Assembly (NCBI GenBank): GCA_009823395.1
Contig: CM020505.1
Coordinates: 4,406,129-4,470,128 of the forward strand
Direction of reading: 5' to 3'
Origin: Thamnaconus septentrionalis
Lineage: Eukaryota > Chordata > Actinopteri > Tetraodontiformes > Monacanthidae
Length of the DNA: 64,000 bases
This document shows positions 26,757 to 59,848 of the stretch, piece by piece (positions within the stretch are counted from its first letter, which is position 1; each line of letters begins with the position of its first letter). A program made the position numbers and the translations under genes. The notes beneath the pieces are model-generated. The model was not told the DNA's origin. It ran no database searches and saw nothing but the letters and a program-made list of their open reading frames with translations.

Positions 26757-28612
26757 GACAAGAGGTAATCAGGTAAGGATACATTTTTGTACAAAACTGG
26801 AAATACCGCTCAAGCTGCTGAATAGACTAAATAATATTTCTTGGAAACAACTGGGTATTGCTCACTGCAAACATCTGATGTGCCTTTTTCGAGGGCGAGG
26901 ATTCGTGTGCAAGGGCAGGGCAGTAAAATACAAAGCACATACTGTTCAAGATATAGATTTGATTCTAACACACTAAAGAGGTACATGCCTGCCACTGAAG
27001 CTTTATATTTGTGGGTTTCTTTTGTACAAAGCCTGTAAAAAATACCTATAAATATTCCAAGAATAAGCACAATGTTACTACTGTATAGCTCCTGCTAACA
27101 CACTGGAATGGAAGGGGCACAGAATGTGTTACACTTACAAGTTGTCTTTCAACAAGTCATTCCAAAGTATCGCAGGGAGAAAAGTTATTACAGGGTTCAA
27201 TGATCATAAGGATAACACATTTCCAGGGATTGGTTTTTTGTTTTTTTCCACATTGCACATTAGGAAAAGCATCAGGCAGCCTGTACACAGAACTGTACAT
27301 TGTATATATAATATTTCTGTTTAATTGGACAAAAATAGTTTACACTCTTTTGTGGCATATCGTTTATGATTAAGGCAATAAAATCATAATGCACTGGCCA
27401 AAAACGACTGACTGTAGAAATCTTGCTCGGTATGTCTGAGTGCAGTAGCTGGGGATTCAAACACACTGATGTGGCTCAATAATGGTTGCACGTGCTACAT
27501 AAACTGCCCAGTGCTTATTTTCTAAGCACGTCATGCTGCCAGCCAGGGAGAGAGATCAATTGAAAAAGGAAAGGATTGAAAACTGGTCGTCTTTCATCTG
27601 ACTTAAAATTATTGACACACCTCTAATCCTGAACCCAGAAGCCAATCAGCGAACACCTCTTTACTTTTCAGTAAATTCATTTGACCTTTTTTTTTTTTTT
27701 TTAATCCGGGCAGCAGAAATAAACCAACATTTCCTCCAACAGCTGCCTAGAAACTTGCAGTTTTCAGTGTGGAAACGTGACACTGTGGCTCAAAGACTGA
27801 CGTATGTAAAAGTGCCGGTGGGATGTTTTACACCCGACTCCCATTGGGTGGATTCAGTTTGGTTTCTGCAGATTCACACAGATTAGACCTCAACTCAAAT
27901 GGATTTGTATTGAGCATACATACAAACTTCAGAAATCCTTCCATTTTCAATTTCTAGTCATGTTGTCTTGTCGAGTTTTATTTTGCCTGATTCAGAGCGG
28001 TTTAGATAATTCATATATTAATGGTTTTTTACCTTAAAAGGTATTCATATTACCAAATATGCACCAACATCAAGGTGTGTTTGTTAGTTTGAAAGTTTGG
28101 TCACTCAAATCCTCTTGTAGTTCCTGCATGGTAACAACCTTTAAGAAATTCATGTGCAGTAAAGCGTAGAGGCGACAACTTTGGAAATGCATCTGGTGAA
28201 TTTACAGACGTTTGTGTGAACTATTAAGACACCTGGCTGGAGGAAAAAAAAAAAAAAAAGGTGGGGTGAGGGGCTTGAAAAACATTCTGACTCTGCCGCT
28301 GCAGAGTGAGAGCTTTGTCGTTGACCCGGTGCACATTCCCATCAGCATAGCATTAAATATCTTGTGTGGCTCAAAACAACGGTCATAAAAGGATATTCTA
28401 GACAATAAATAACATCTTAATACTCTTGTGATTACATAGTTCAAACCTCTCGGGACTTCTACTCAGTCTCTATTAACGATTATACACAACAGAGTCCATT
28501 GGGGAGCACAAACTAGAATGGCACGACGGCCTACTTGCGTCTAATACAAATAATAGTCTATGTACATTATGATGTGTAATTGCTGTACACGCTCGAGAGT
28601 CAGGGATCCTCT
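26757..28612 (-). other. RASGRF1: RASGRF1 3'UTR
   Basis: AT-rich, without open frames of coding character on either strand, without identifiable transposons, and bounded by the RASGRF1 stop and the poly(A) signal at 26751. A possible internal poly(A) signal (AATAAA on the minus strand) lies at 27977-27982. Confidence 0.55.
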
Positions 28613-48937
<20,325 letters not shown>

Positions 48938-49472
48938 TTTGGCTGCCGATCCGAGCCGAGCCGGGCCGCGCCGGGTCGGGGAATAGGGGGGCCGAGAATG
49001 CCTGCGGATTCTTACATGTTTTCTCCTCCTCAGCTCAGCAGTCAAGCACCAGCACCAGCACTACCACCACCAGCACCAGCACCACCAGCACCAGCAGCAG
49101 CCCACCCCACCGACCACACGCGGCAGGACCCGGTGGGCAGGAACTCACTCCCGGCGCGAAGACGACGTCCGGCGAGTCAAAGTTGCGCATTCGAGCTGCG
49201 GAGAGAATCCTGCGCCCCACCGCCACCCCTCCGCGAGCCGGAGCGAGCCCCGACGCCGTCTCATGGCGCGAGGACCGAAGGTGTCCCCGTGCACGGTCGA
49301 CGCACGCGCACGCACGCAAGCCTGCCCTCTCTCTCTTTCGCACTCTCTCTCTGTAGCACGCGCGCCGCATCCTCCCCTTTGCGCGGGGGCTGGAGGCAGG
49401 GTCACGTGACCTCCCTCCCACCACCCCTCCACCCCTCGCCGCCGCACACACAGATACACAGGAACGGCGCAT

Positions 49473-49493
49473 ATCAGCACCTCGGACAGTTCC
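49473..49493 (+). promoter_or_regulatory. RE1/NRSE silencer-like site (REST)
   Basis: Contains TCAGCACCTCGGACAG, matching the RE1 core (TCAGCACC, two spacer bases, GGACAG) and followed by TTCC where the consensus has CGCC. It lies about 540 bp upstream of the RASGRF1 ATG, at the edge of the CpG island. RE1 sites restrict neuronal genes in non-neuronal cells, consistent with RASGRF1 expression. Confidence 0.6.
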
Positions 49494-49719
49494 TCGGAGA
49501 AAGTCTCATCCTCGACACTTGTCAAACCCACAACCCTCCTGAACTCCAGTGCAGCAGCCTTGCACCGTTAATCACTTCCATTTGTTACTCACAAAGCATC
49601 TTTTTTTTTTTTTTGAACTACAAGGTCCTGTTCGTTCGCCTTCAACCTGACTTGCCAGTGAGCTGAATTTATTTCACACTCTTTTTTAATTATCTATATA
49701 CATATATACTGTAATCTAT

Positions 49720-49806
49720 ACCCGCTTATTCCTGAACTCTGGGGTCTGCTGGAGCCTCGGACCCATGACCTCCGCGCTAACCACTGCACAATCAAGTCGC
49801 CCCACT
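49720..49806. mobile_element. Short L2-like tail fragment
   Basis: CTATACCCGCTTATTCCT...GGTCTGCTGGAGCC...GCTAACCACTGCACAATC is a shortened version of the block at 11150 and 63780, with the middle deleted. Confidence 0.4.
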
Positions 49807-52176
49807 TTTAATTAACAAAATGCAAATCATCCAAATACATTTACAGATCTCAAGGAAACAGTATATTTACCTTCCTGTTTGCAAAAATGTTTTGGCTTCC
49901 TTAAAAAAAGGGAGGGCAGGGGGGTTCAATCGGCAATAAAATAGGAAATAGGGACACATTATGGTTTGAAAACACATGTAAAGTTACTTTTGACCTTTCA
50001 TTTATTCTCTTATTGACTTTGCTTCATCGCTGTTTTCACATTTCTATAATTATTTGCCCATCACCGTCTATTGGTGCGCTTTGTACTGTTTTGGACCAAT
50101 TTACTCTGAAAACATGTTTCATTACACAATATTAAAGAGACATGCAATGAGGAACAATATGCCCAGTACAGGTCTTTATAATTTGCTCCTTGGAACTAAG
50201 CTTCGATAATGATGTAATTATCTTTAAAGAAAGGGGAAAGATGGATATGATCATCACCTTCTCCACCTCCATCTCAGGTAACCAAGGATGAAGAATGCCC
50301 CTGCAGAGGTGCATTGATATTTAAAATGATTTTGAAATAAATCTTCTCCCTTGCCCTAAATGAGAGCAGAGCTTGTTTTTTTTATCACAGTGGTGATATA
50401 ATTTGAAGTAATTTATGGCCACTAAACCTTTTGTCCTCGTCTCTTTCTGTCCCCTCCTGTCTCTTTTATAGAACACAAAGCCTCTCTGGTACATTTACAT
50501 ATCTGAGAGGGCAAGAGAGACACTCATTAGGGTTGGCCCATAATTAATCCTGGATTAGCATATTGGGGCAAGGCCACATACAATGGTCTGTTTTATCACA
50601 GGGTGTTTCACAGTGGGATCACAGCATCTTTTCTGCGTGGGATCATTAAAAGGATACCGGGAGGTAACTGGGCACGTTTGAGTGGGACACGATACCTTGC
50701 ATTCAACCGGCCTTCGGTTGTTTCATTCAAGAAGGGAAAGGACAATTCACTGTTAAAAAGTATTTCAGGCTTTTCCTCTGTCGTTCAATTCATTTCACAT
50801 GCACAGCACTGAATGGCAGGGAGCAAAAAGAAAGACGTGCAACAATGTAGGATGAGCCGCAATTCAACTCCACGCTTCTATTAGCTGAGCGAGCCTCCAG
50901 AACGCCCCGAGCTCAACTCCTCACATCCCATAATCAGGCCCCTCAGGATTGTGTGGTAATGAGGTGATTCTCCTCTCTGACTGGCACTGATAGTAAAGAT
51001 TATTTTTATGGTTTCCTATTATGGAGAGTATAGAATGGGGAGGGGAGCACAAGATTGAAGAGACGGAGCGCCGCTGACATTTGACAAAGGTCACAAAGGG
51101 GATTCAGACCAATGAAAACTTGGCCAATCAGATGCCAGTTCTTAGAGGGCGGAGCCCACGGCTTGAGGTCATTTTTTAGAGATATTGCGCAACAGGATTT
51201 TATAGTATTCTCTTTGGGCCTCTGGTCTCCAAGTGTATCAAGCCCCACCGTCAATTATTCATCAACAAAGATGGAGCAGGGATTATAGGAAGGCTTAGGT
51301 AACCCAATGTGGGGCTGCCACAATTTATTAGTTCATTGATGAGCTAACGCAACGGAAATTACTCGTCAAAAGTTGGAATAATCACCTAAAGTTCATTTAA
51401 CTATATATTCATGACTATGATCAAGAATTAGTGAGCTTCCAGTGATTCAACTGTAAGGCCCTGCTGGTCTTATTTCATCTTGCTCACCAGATTTAAAAGG
51501 ATTTAAAGAGGATGCCCTTCAACAACGTGATTGGATAAACCCCCTGTCCATCACATTTACACAGAGACTTACCAGACTGTTTACCGCCACTTTGTTGAGG
51601 CAGATTCCCATTGATTAACAACACATGGCCAGCTGCTACTACCCACCTCTTGCCAACGCCAGTTGAGAATGAAGGGGCAATATCTCTACCTTATCTTAGA
51701 AAAACCCCAGTGCTGTTGTTTCCACAAGTGCAGCATGGAGCTATCCTCTTTACCAGCCACTATGCTTGCCGTCAGTTTCTCTTTCTCTCTCTCTTTTTTT
51801 TTTTAATCTCATTTATAAAGTTGCATCGGAGGGCAGGTTGCAGCACTCGCTCTCTGCTTTGGTCAGAACTAAAAGGATGCAGATTGGTGGCTCGATGCTA
51901 AGACTGAGTGAAAACAATAGCCAGTTGGAAGAAGGTTATGCAATATGCCAGACAAAAGGCCTTTGCAGGAACCGTGTTGTCTTGAGCAAAAATATAAACG
52001 TGGGTTGTGTGTTGAACTACCTACGTCACAAAGGTGAGTTCACCCCTCGCATCTCTGCAAATATTTAATTATATCTTTTCAGTGGACAACAATGAAGAAG
52101 TGATACTTTGATACAATGTAAAGTAGTCAACGTACAGCTTGTAAAACACTGCTTATTTATTGAGAATAACCTAAGT
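49807..52176. other. Intergenic, no gene seen
   Basis: Neither strand shows an exon with splice borders. Composition is AT-rich, with more GC-balanced, repeat-free stretches at about 50460-51000 that could be regulatory elements upstream of RASGRF1. Confidence 0.4.
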
Positions 52177-52520
52177 CAGGGGTGGACAAACTATGGCCCA
52201 GGGGCCACATGTAGCCCGTTAAGGTCTTGAATCCAGCCCACCGAATGTGAAGAAATTCTATGAATAGTAAGTAAGAAATAAAAGAGCTGCATTACATCCA
52301 TATTTTCAGTGTTTTAAGAGTAATTTCAATAAAGCCACATGTATTGTTGTAACGCTTTTGTTCATTTCGAATTGACATTAAACCACGTTTTCTACAAATC
52401 CCATGATATATTTTTTTCTCCTATGAGGTGGCTTCCCAAAACCATCTGCTCCTGCTCCGACCCCGCTTTCAAATTTTAGAACCCATTGTAGCCACCAGTC
52501 AAAATGTTTTCCCAACCCTG
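52177..52520. mobile_element. Non-autonomous hAT-like element with 8-bp target duplication
   Basis: Begins CAGGGGTGGACAAAC, ends with inverted TTTTCCCAACCCTG, and is flanked by ACCTAAGT (52169-52176) and GCCTAAGT (52521-52528), 7 of 8 identical. The interior matches the 15974 element in the opposite orientation. Confidence 0.65.
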
Positions 52521-52964
52521 GCCTAAGTGACAATGTCCAAACTGGGGCCAAAAATTTTGTCTGGCCGCCATTATTCTTTTTTTCAGATCCTCAGAGGTTA
52601 CCTGACATGAGGTGCCATGTTGAATTTCCAGTGACTAGTATGTAAGAGTCTAACGTCAAATTTAACACACCTGCTCCCCTTTCACACCCGAGACCTTGTA
52701 ACGCTGACAAGTCACATGACACCGGGGAGGGAAAAAAGGCTATTTGGGCCCAATTTTGACAATTACACTTTGCGGTGTACTCACTTTAGCTGCCTGTGGT
52801 TTAGACATTTATCACTGTGTGTTGAATTATTTTAAAGGCACAGTAGATTTACACTGTTATACAAGCTGGACACAGGCTACTTTACACTGTATCAAAGTGT
52901 CATTTCTTCAGTGTTGTCCGACAATTGCCTAATGATATAATCAAACATTTGCAGAAATGTGAAG

Positions 52965-53225
52965 AGTGTCTGCGTGGGTTCTCTGGCATCTTCCCAGTCC
53001 AAAAAACATGCATGTGAGGTAAATTGGAAACTCTGAATTGTTCGTAGGTGTGTACGTGAGTGCGAATGGTTGTTTGTCTCTATGTGGCCCTGCAATGAAC
53101 TGGCGACTTGTCCAGGGTGCCACCCTACCTTCGCCCTGTGACAGCTGGGATAGGCTCCAGCAGACCCCCGTGACCCTGAGCTCAGGAAGAAGCGGGTATC
53201 GAAAATGGATGGATGGATGGATTTA
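52965..53225. mobile_element. L2-like LINE tail, minus orientation
   Basis: Reverse complement of the 11150 and 63780 block: TGCGTGGGTTCTCTGG, AACATGCATGTGAGG, GGCGACTTGTCCAGGGTG, GGGATAGGCTCCAGCAG and GAAGCGGGTATCGAAAATGG. It ends in a (GGAT)n run, the usual simple-repeat tail of these elements. Confidence 0.55.
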
Positions 53226-54685
53226 TATAGCGCTTTTCAAGGCATCCAAAGCGCTTTCCATTGAACCCATTATTCATTCACACCACATTTGCATGGGTGG
53301 TGGTAAGCTACATGGATGCTATCTCTCTATAGACCACATGTTGCAGAGTCCTTCTCGGCAGCCAGCTGATACTTTTGTCAAGGATTCCACAACAGATCTG
53401 TTTTGACACAGAAGCCTAAGATTTTTTTTTATTTCTTATTTCTTTAGGGAAAAAAAGAAGCCTTGACATATGCCTCCACCATAATGACTTGACCTTGAAG
53501 TACAGTGTGAGTCATGCTGTGTTGTAAAGTGAGAAGAAAAAAAGCAACAAAGTCATCATTTGCATTATTTAAGCCATGGTGGCAAGATGTGATGTCTGCT
53601 TGTTATATTGCCCCTGCAGTATTTGAATCACTGACCGAGCTCGAGCAGGCTGCTCATTTCATCTGTTTGCAGGGGGACCAGAGGGAGAAGCCTTCACTCT
53701 CTGGGACTTGGCTGCAACTCATATGCATTCTGCTGTGTGGCCGGTCCAGCATGCAGGGTCACCACCTGGCTGCGGCATCGCGAGTGACAACAAATCTGTT
53801 GCCACTCGAGATTTTTTTTTTTTTAACAGAATTAAACTCTAGATATCAGCCACATTTGATGGATCATCAAAGAGAGAGATACAAACAAAAACCGGAAAAC
53901 ATGTATATAATGTGATAGGACAGAAAATAAAGGTTGTGTACATTTGAACTTCATCCCAAATGTTTCATCATTAATGAAGCAGTAGACGATGAAGAAAAAG
54001 AGGCGGTTTAAAAGAAAAACAGTTCCATTGCCAGTGATGTAAAGCCACAAATTGTGCAATCACGCAGTAGTGCCAACTGCATTTTGTAATACAACACCCA
54101 CAACGCCCTCATTTTTTCAGGATTGACAACACAACCCTGACATGATTAGTGCACCATTTAAAAAAAAAGAAGTGCCTTCAAGCATTGAAGTATAGTGGTG
54201 GGAGTGTGAGATTTGTGGCACAGGCCGCGGCAACATTATTGGATAATGGGAATATTGTTGGTACATGACTCAGAATAAACTCATTTACACATTTTTTCCT
54301 TACGGCAAATATATTACTTACAACCCCAGCCGTCGGCTCCCTCGACCTGGCTCGCAATCTTCTCCCTCATTCCCATCTTCGCCCCAGGCAGATCGACACC
54401 TGCCTCTCGTCCAACAGGTGTCATTCCGACAAGCTCCTCGCACCTTGCCGTGCCGAAAAAAACACGTATTTGGTACTGGCCGTATTAGGGGAGTTGGAGG
54501 GGGTGGTCGGGTTTGAGGGTGAGCTGCAGAATCTTTGACTGTTGGTGAAGGTCAGTGGAGGCTTCAGCAGTGGAGACACCACTGAGGCTCTGGGCAACAT
54601 CTGCTGTGACATGTGGTGGCACCAACACGCGCACAAGGTCATGTGCACTTAGCAACGTGCACAAATTAAAGCAACGGCCATGACA

Positions 54686-54740
<55 letters not shown>

Positions 54741-57700
54741 CCTGGCTGCGAGATGAGGAGCGGGCTGACTCATGCAACCATGTGCTCATTATTAAAATGT
54801 AGTCAGTGTGGAAGCGTCTCTTGAGTTACGAATCCGCAGATTTTGCAGACGGTTGTCAGACGTTGCGTCTAGGTTGATGTTGTTGCTCCGTCCGCATCCG
54901 AGCTCGCTGTCCACATCACGCGAGGCAGAAAGTCACAGTAAGTGGGTCAAACTGTGGGGAGACAAGACGCACTGCAGCACTGGAACCTCGCAAAGGAAAC
55001 CAGAGGAGCTCTTTGTGCAGGTCGACGCACATGTTCCAAATTCCAACACTTTGAAAGACCCAGCGTGTAGAGTTTTAGTGGGACTCCAAGTGGCGAGGAG
55101 GAGGTGGTCGTCCCTGAGCAACCCCAGCCCACCTCACTGCCCCCGACCACACAACATCAGCTTCAGAGAAAGTCGACAAAGGGATGCGAAGGATTTGGAA
55201 ACACTTTTCAACATCCGTTATTTCTCTGTGTAAAGGCTGTTTTTGTGCTCAGTCAGACAAAACTCGAAGGCAGCAGCAGACTTAACGCTAAAAATGTGGG
55301 CAAAACAAAAATAAACATCACTGGAGCAAGCTCACAAAGTTGTCGTCTGTCGAGCACAGGCCCTGATGTTGCGGATATGCACACACAAACATTCACAGAC
55401 AGTGAGTGTTGCCAGCCGTTCGGCTTCTCCTCTATTTTCTTGTTCCGCTTCCAGGGGGGCTGTTTGGTGCAGAGGCCCCAAAATTCAATCATGCATTTCC
55501 TCTCGACTGAAGCCCTCCATATTTAGAGGATCTATTTGCGGCGGTCTCTCTCCGCAGCTGCCTTTGCCGTGCCCCGAGGAGGAACACAGAAGGATTAATA
55601 AACCTCCCAGAGTACTGTATGCCTCGCTTGATCTCCAGAGCTGCAGCACAAGCGGCACTCACCCTCCTGCAGTGCACGCACAACAGCGCATGGACGCGAT
55701 GATGAATTGGGAAAGGCACAATGCTGAGGGTCAGTCAAGGATTTGGGGGGTGTAGACGGTCTGACCTGGTAATGTCGCGCCTGCTTCATGTATCGATTCA
55801 GTGAGTCGGTGAGAATTTCTGTTTGTTTCTTGGGAAATGTTCCTCTTGGAAGCATCTTTGACAGAGTGGAATAGGTTGGACATTTGATATATTTTTTATT
55901 ACTGGAAGCTAAAACAAATACTGAAAAATCTTCAGAAATAAATGATGAATTGATCTGTGCTAAAATTTAACCCTTTTGGAGAATGACAGACTGAAAAAAC
56001 AGCAAACAAACTCATTATGTGTGAGCTCTTCTGAAGACAAAGTCCTGACTGATTCATATATATATATTCCAGACTACTCTGTCGAGGTCTACTTCTGGTA
56101 TTGTATTGTTGCACATGTGTTGTACTTATTTTTCCTGTGAAATCAAGTATTTTACTGACACACCGCTGTCTAAGAAAATGACTTTAAATACCTGACATGG
56201 CGTTTGACAGCAGATGCTTCTATATCACGTTGCAATTCAATCATGTATCCACTAGGTGTCAGAAAATCCCCTCGATGTGGGCTTAGCGTTTTCAGAGGAA
56301 ACATTTATCAAGATATTATGTCAGATATGTTACAAAAAAGTTGTCCGCAGTGAAAACTAATCAAATCAGTTCAGGCAAAGAAGTGCATCACTACAATGAA
56401 ATATACATTCCCCGATAATGTTTATTCATGGAATCCAACTTCAAAAAGTTATCACAATATTTAAAATGGCATATTCAATAGTGCACGTGGCGTGGCTCAT
56501 TTATTAATGGCCATATTTATTTTATATATTATTGCTAATGTTTTAATTTACGCATATTATTTACTGTAAATGTCGCTGTGCCAGTCAGAATAATTGTTCA
56601 ATAAACAGGATTATTTCAGTATACTTTTACCATGAAGTAAATGCTTTTGCATTATGCTTGTTTTCCAGTTCGAAAGATGTTCACAAGCAAATTCAAATGC
56701 AAGCATTTGTTCAAAAAAAAAAATATATATATATATCAACGCATATCATCGTTTGCAGCAAGGCGGGGAGAGAGTGGGGGTATGTGTGATCACTATTACT
56801 CAACTCATTTAAATCAAATGTTGAAAACTACCTGTTGTGAGTCTGCGAATGCTTTTCACAAAGACCAGAACCCATTGCCCACACGTAAATGCTGTTCTTG
56901 CCCTCTAGTGTTCAGAGGGTGGCAGTGGCAGCGAAGGTGCAGTGGAGCTCAGGTCGCTGGGCTTGCTGTTTCATCTGCCAGGTCCTGATGTGTGCTGGCA
57001 ACCCTCCATAATCACATTTCACCCCTCAGTGAACAGCAGGGTTGTTGCGCTGCACAACAACAGCGACAGCAGCAGCACAAGCTCCTGGAGCTCGGCAGAG
57101 CTGCTCCTGATCTGCTCACAGAAAGCTTTGTACTAATCTCTTCTTTCAGTTTTGGATGTCACCTTGTTCGCGTGTACAGTTATCGTTGTAAAGGTTGCTG
57201 TGATGATTATTATCATTACTGTTGGAGCTACTTTAAGGCGGCTATCCCTGACCTGTGTCCATTAAGATTAATGAGTGTTTAGAATCACACAAATCTTCTT
57301 GTTTTAGGGATCAAGCACATTGAACAGTTATAAAACTCTATGCTTGCAGTTCAGACACAATATAAAGATTTACATTACATCATTGGTGGTGACTTTGTTT
57401 TATTTTTTTCATTAATAAAGAGGAAAGATCAACCAGGACAGAAACATGATCCAGAAGTAAATAAACGCTATCAATGTGTTTGTCACCTAAAGCAATGTAA
57501 AACAGTGATACAATCATCCCTTCATAACAAGTAGATTTTTTTTTCTTAACCTGATTGGGCTTCAAATTCTTGTGGCCGTAGTAGGATTTGCTGCAAAGAC
57601 CAACTGTTATTCACACTTTTGTCCTATTTAGTGCCATGTAGTCATTTATGTTGTCGTCCACTAGAGGGTGTCGTATTCTTGGGAGCAAAGAAAAAAATCA

Positions 57701-58970
57701 CAGGCTATAAGTTTTACCCAATCGTGAATAATGATTGGGCAAAATGAATCAATCACATCTAACTTTTTCTTTTTGATGTTTTTTGTGGAATACTGTTGGG
57801 TGTCGTTCTTATTGTAATTCACAAGGGAATATGTATCATTTATTAAAAAGCAAACAACATGCTGATCTGCTAGCAAACAAACAGAAGCAACAGCATTAAC
57901 AACAAAATAGAAATTGATTTGACAGCAGAAATCAAGCTGCTTTGCATTAGTTTCTGTTTGACAGGCAGGGTCGCTAAATGTTTTGTACAGTGCTTTGAAT
58001 ATATGTGTAACTGAACATTTTAAGGCATTTTGGAAGTGTTTACATTTACATTTACTTAGTTATTGATATCAGTGCAACAGTTTGTTTGAGAACTTGATAA
58101 AAATGTGGCTTGGTGTACCAAAACTCCAAGTGATGCACAAGAAAGCATCCTTACAACTACAGCCGCCGGCATAAACACGGCCAGACAGTCAGCAGTGCAG
58201 CCCAAAGTGAATCAAACCTGCATTCAGATGTTGACTTGAGGTCAAAGAGCAATTTAAAAAACGCATTGCGCACACAACATTTTTCCAGGATCAGTGGGAA
58301 TCAGGTGCGTCTGCGGCATGTTGGGAAAAGATGTTCAACCTTCTGTAAGACCTTCTGCAATACCAGAGGAAACTGCGGACATTCCTCTGGATTCAACACC
58401 CCGGGGGGTGCGGTGCCCCCTGCCCGCGCCCCCTGCTGACCGGCCATGGCCTGACATCGTCTGCTAGGACTGCATGACATTTACGTGGCCCGGTGGACCC
58501 ACAAGCATAAAGTTCATGTGTTTGTTTATTGTTCTGCGTTGATTTGATTTTATGAATGATGTAAGTCTCCTGTTTAGTCCAGACGGATTAATAAACTGTG
58601 GAAACACAAATATAAGCGGTCAAAACTGATTGTGTATTCTGTGGTTTGTGATTATGAACTGCTTTATCAAAGCAAGCTCTTTTCTGAAACAAGCTATCTG
58701 CTCTGATTTCAAATGAACAGGGCTCATAATGCAGTTACTTATCATGTCATATAAGAGGCTAAAAACTGTTTCACCAGTTCATTAGCTTCATATCATTTTG
58801 CCGATGTGCTGCACAAAATGTGGCTGGAATGCCGCGGTGGGAGCCACAGAGAGCACAGCGGCCAGGAATGTGTCGGCCCTAATCCCACTGAGGGACAGAA
58901 GATGTTTTAGCAGATCTCCTCTGGTCCACATGAGTGGCCCCAGTCACTGATGTGCTCGCAAACTCCGGAA
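53226..58970. other. Intergenic, no confirmed gene
   Basis: Contains (AC)n at 54691-54737, an isolated exon-like segment at 55766-55855 (listed separately), and repeat-free stretches at about 53600-53800 and 56760-57130 without coding signals. Confidence 0.4.
55766..55855 (-). CDS. Exon-like open segment of unknown gene
   Basis: Minus strand, 30 codons from an ATG with A at -3 (MLPRGTFPKKQTEILTDSLN then RYMKQARHYQ) to a donor CAG|GTCAGA in phase 0. The base pair before the ATG is AG after a pyrimidine-rich stretch, so it could also be an internal exon. I do not recognise the peptide. RASGRF1 exon 2 starts in phase 0 and lies downstream on the same strand, so use as an alternative upstream exon is formally possible but unsupported. 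Confidence 0.25.
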
Positions 58971-58974
58971 CTGG

Positions 58975-59100
58975 ATAAAAGGGGGCGGACGCGTTGTTTG
59001 GCTAGCACCAGACTTTCACACTCGGGAGAGGAACTCAACTAAATAATCGACAACAATGGGGGCAGAGATGGCTCCGGCCCTTCCTCTGCCTGTGCTATGT
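58975..59100 (+). promoter_or_regulatory. TATA/GC-box promoter candidate upstream of mir-184
   Basis: ATAAAA (58975-58980) runs directly into a GC box GGGGGCGG (58981-58988). About 30 bases downstream is a CACCAGACTTTCACA start-site-like region, then a leader and ATG 59056 opening only a 15-codon frame. It lies about 2.75 kb upstream of mir-184 on the same strand and could drive its primary transcript. Confidence 0.3.
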
Positions 59101-59740
59101 TAAGACATCACAATTTATTAAGAGCAGGATGTCAAGCCAAGCGGAAGCTGCACAGTAAAGCCCCATGCTGCTGAATAGATTTATTATGCAGTTTTTAAAT
59201 GGAAAAAACAGAAAAATATGACTAACTAGTTCATGTAAAAAGTTGCTTAGACATGTTTGATATATTCATAGCGGAATACTTTTCTCAAAGAGAACCTTTA
59301 TTTAAACTACATTAACTTTTGTTTTTTCTAACAGATGTACAGGTGCCGGTAGGTGGAAGAGCAACTACCATTAAATGATTGTTTTAAATTTAGTTTATTT
59401 CGATTTTTTGTAACTGCAAGTTTAATAACTATGCAAAAGGAGTTTTTGGTTTTTTTATGTGGAAAATCTAGGATTAAGCTTGAAAATTTAAGACTTTTAT
59501 ACCCAAACGGAAAATTTTTGTATGGAAAATAAAATGTTAGTGGGTGAGTCTGTCAGCGCTCTCGTATTTATTTTTCCTCTCTCGACAAAGTCCTCATCCC
59601 TGACTTGAGACTGTGATGGGAACCGTCCGACGAGACGTCCGATGCAGCGCAGCGTGAGCTAAGCCAGGTGGACAGCTGACTCAGCACCTCCCCGGTTGTG
59701 TGTGTGCTCGCTGAACAATGCCTTTATCCCCGGCGACAGA

Positions 59741-59848
59741 ATGCAGCCTCAGGGCCCCGACACCAGAACTCAGGCCCTGGAATTCTTATGGACACTCCTG
59801 ATCCTGACGTGCTCGCTCACTCTCGCTCTTCCCACTAGCAAACGGTGA
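59741..59848 (+). CDS. Small ORF with signal-peptide-like sequence (35 codons)
   Basis: ATG 59741 (A at -3) opens MQPQGPDTRTQALEF followed by a hydrophobic core LWTLLILTCSLTLAL and a likely cleavage before PTSKR, ending TGA 59846-59848. A possible donor CG|GTGACA overlaps the stop, so it could instead be the first exon of a secreted protein. I do not recognise it and found no second exon. It lies about 2 kb upstream of mir-184 on the same strand and may simply be part of its primary transcript. Confidence 0.25.
   Translation: MQPQGPDTRTQALEFLWTLLILTCSLTLALPTSKR

Noticed and set aside
48938..49045. N-terminal extension of RASGRF1 upstream of MQKG
   Set aside because: The open frame has no upstream ATG (it opens at a TTG), is basic CpG-island translation, and orthologues start at MQKG.
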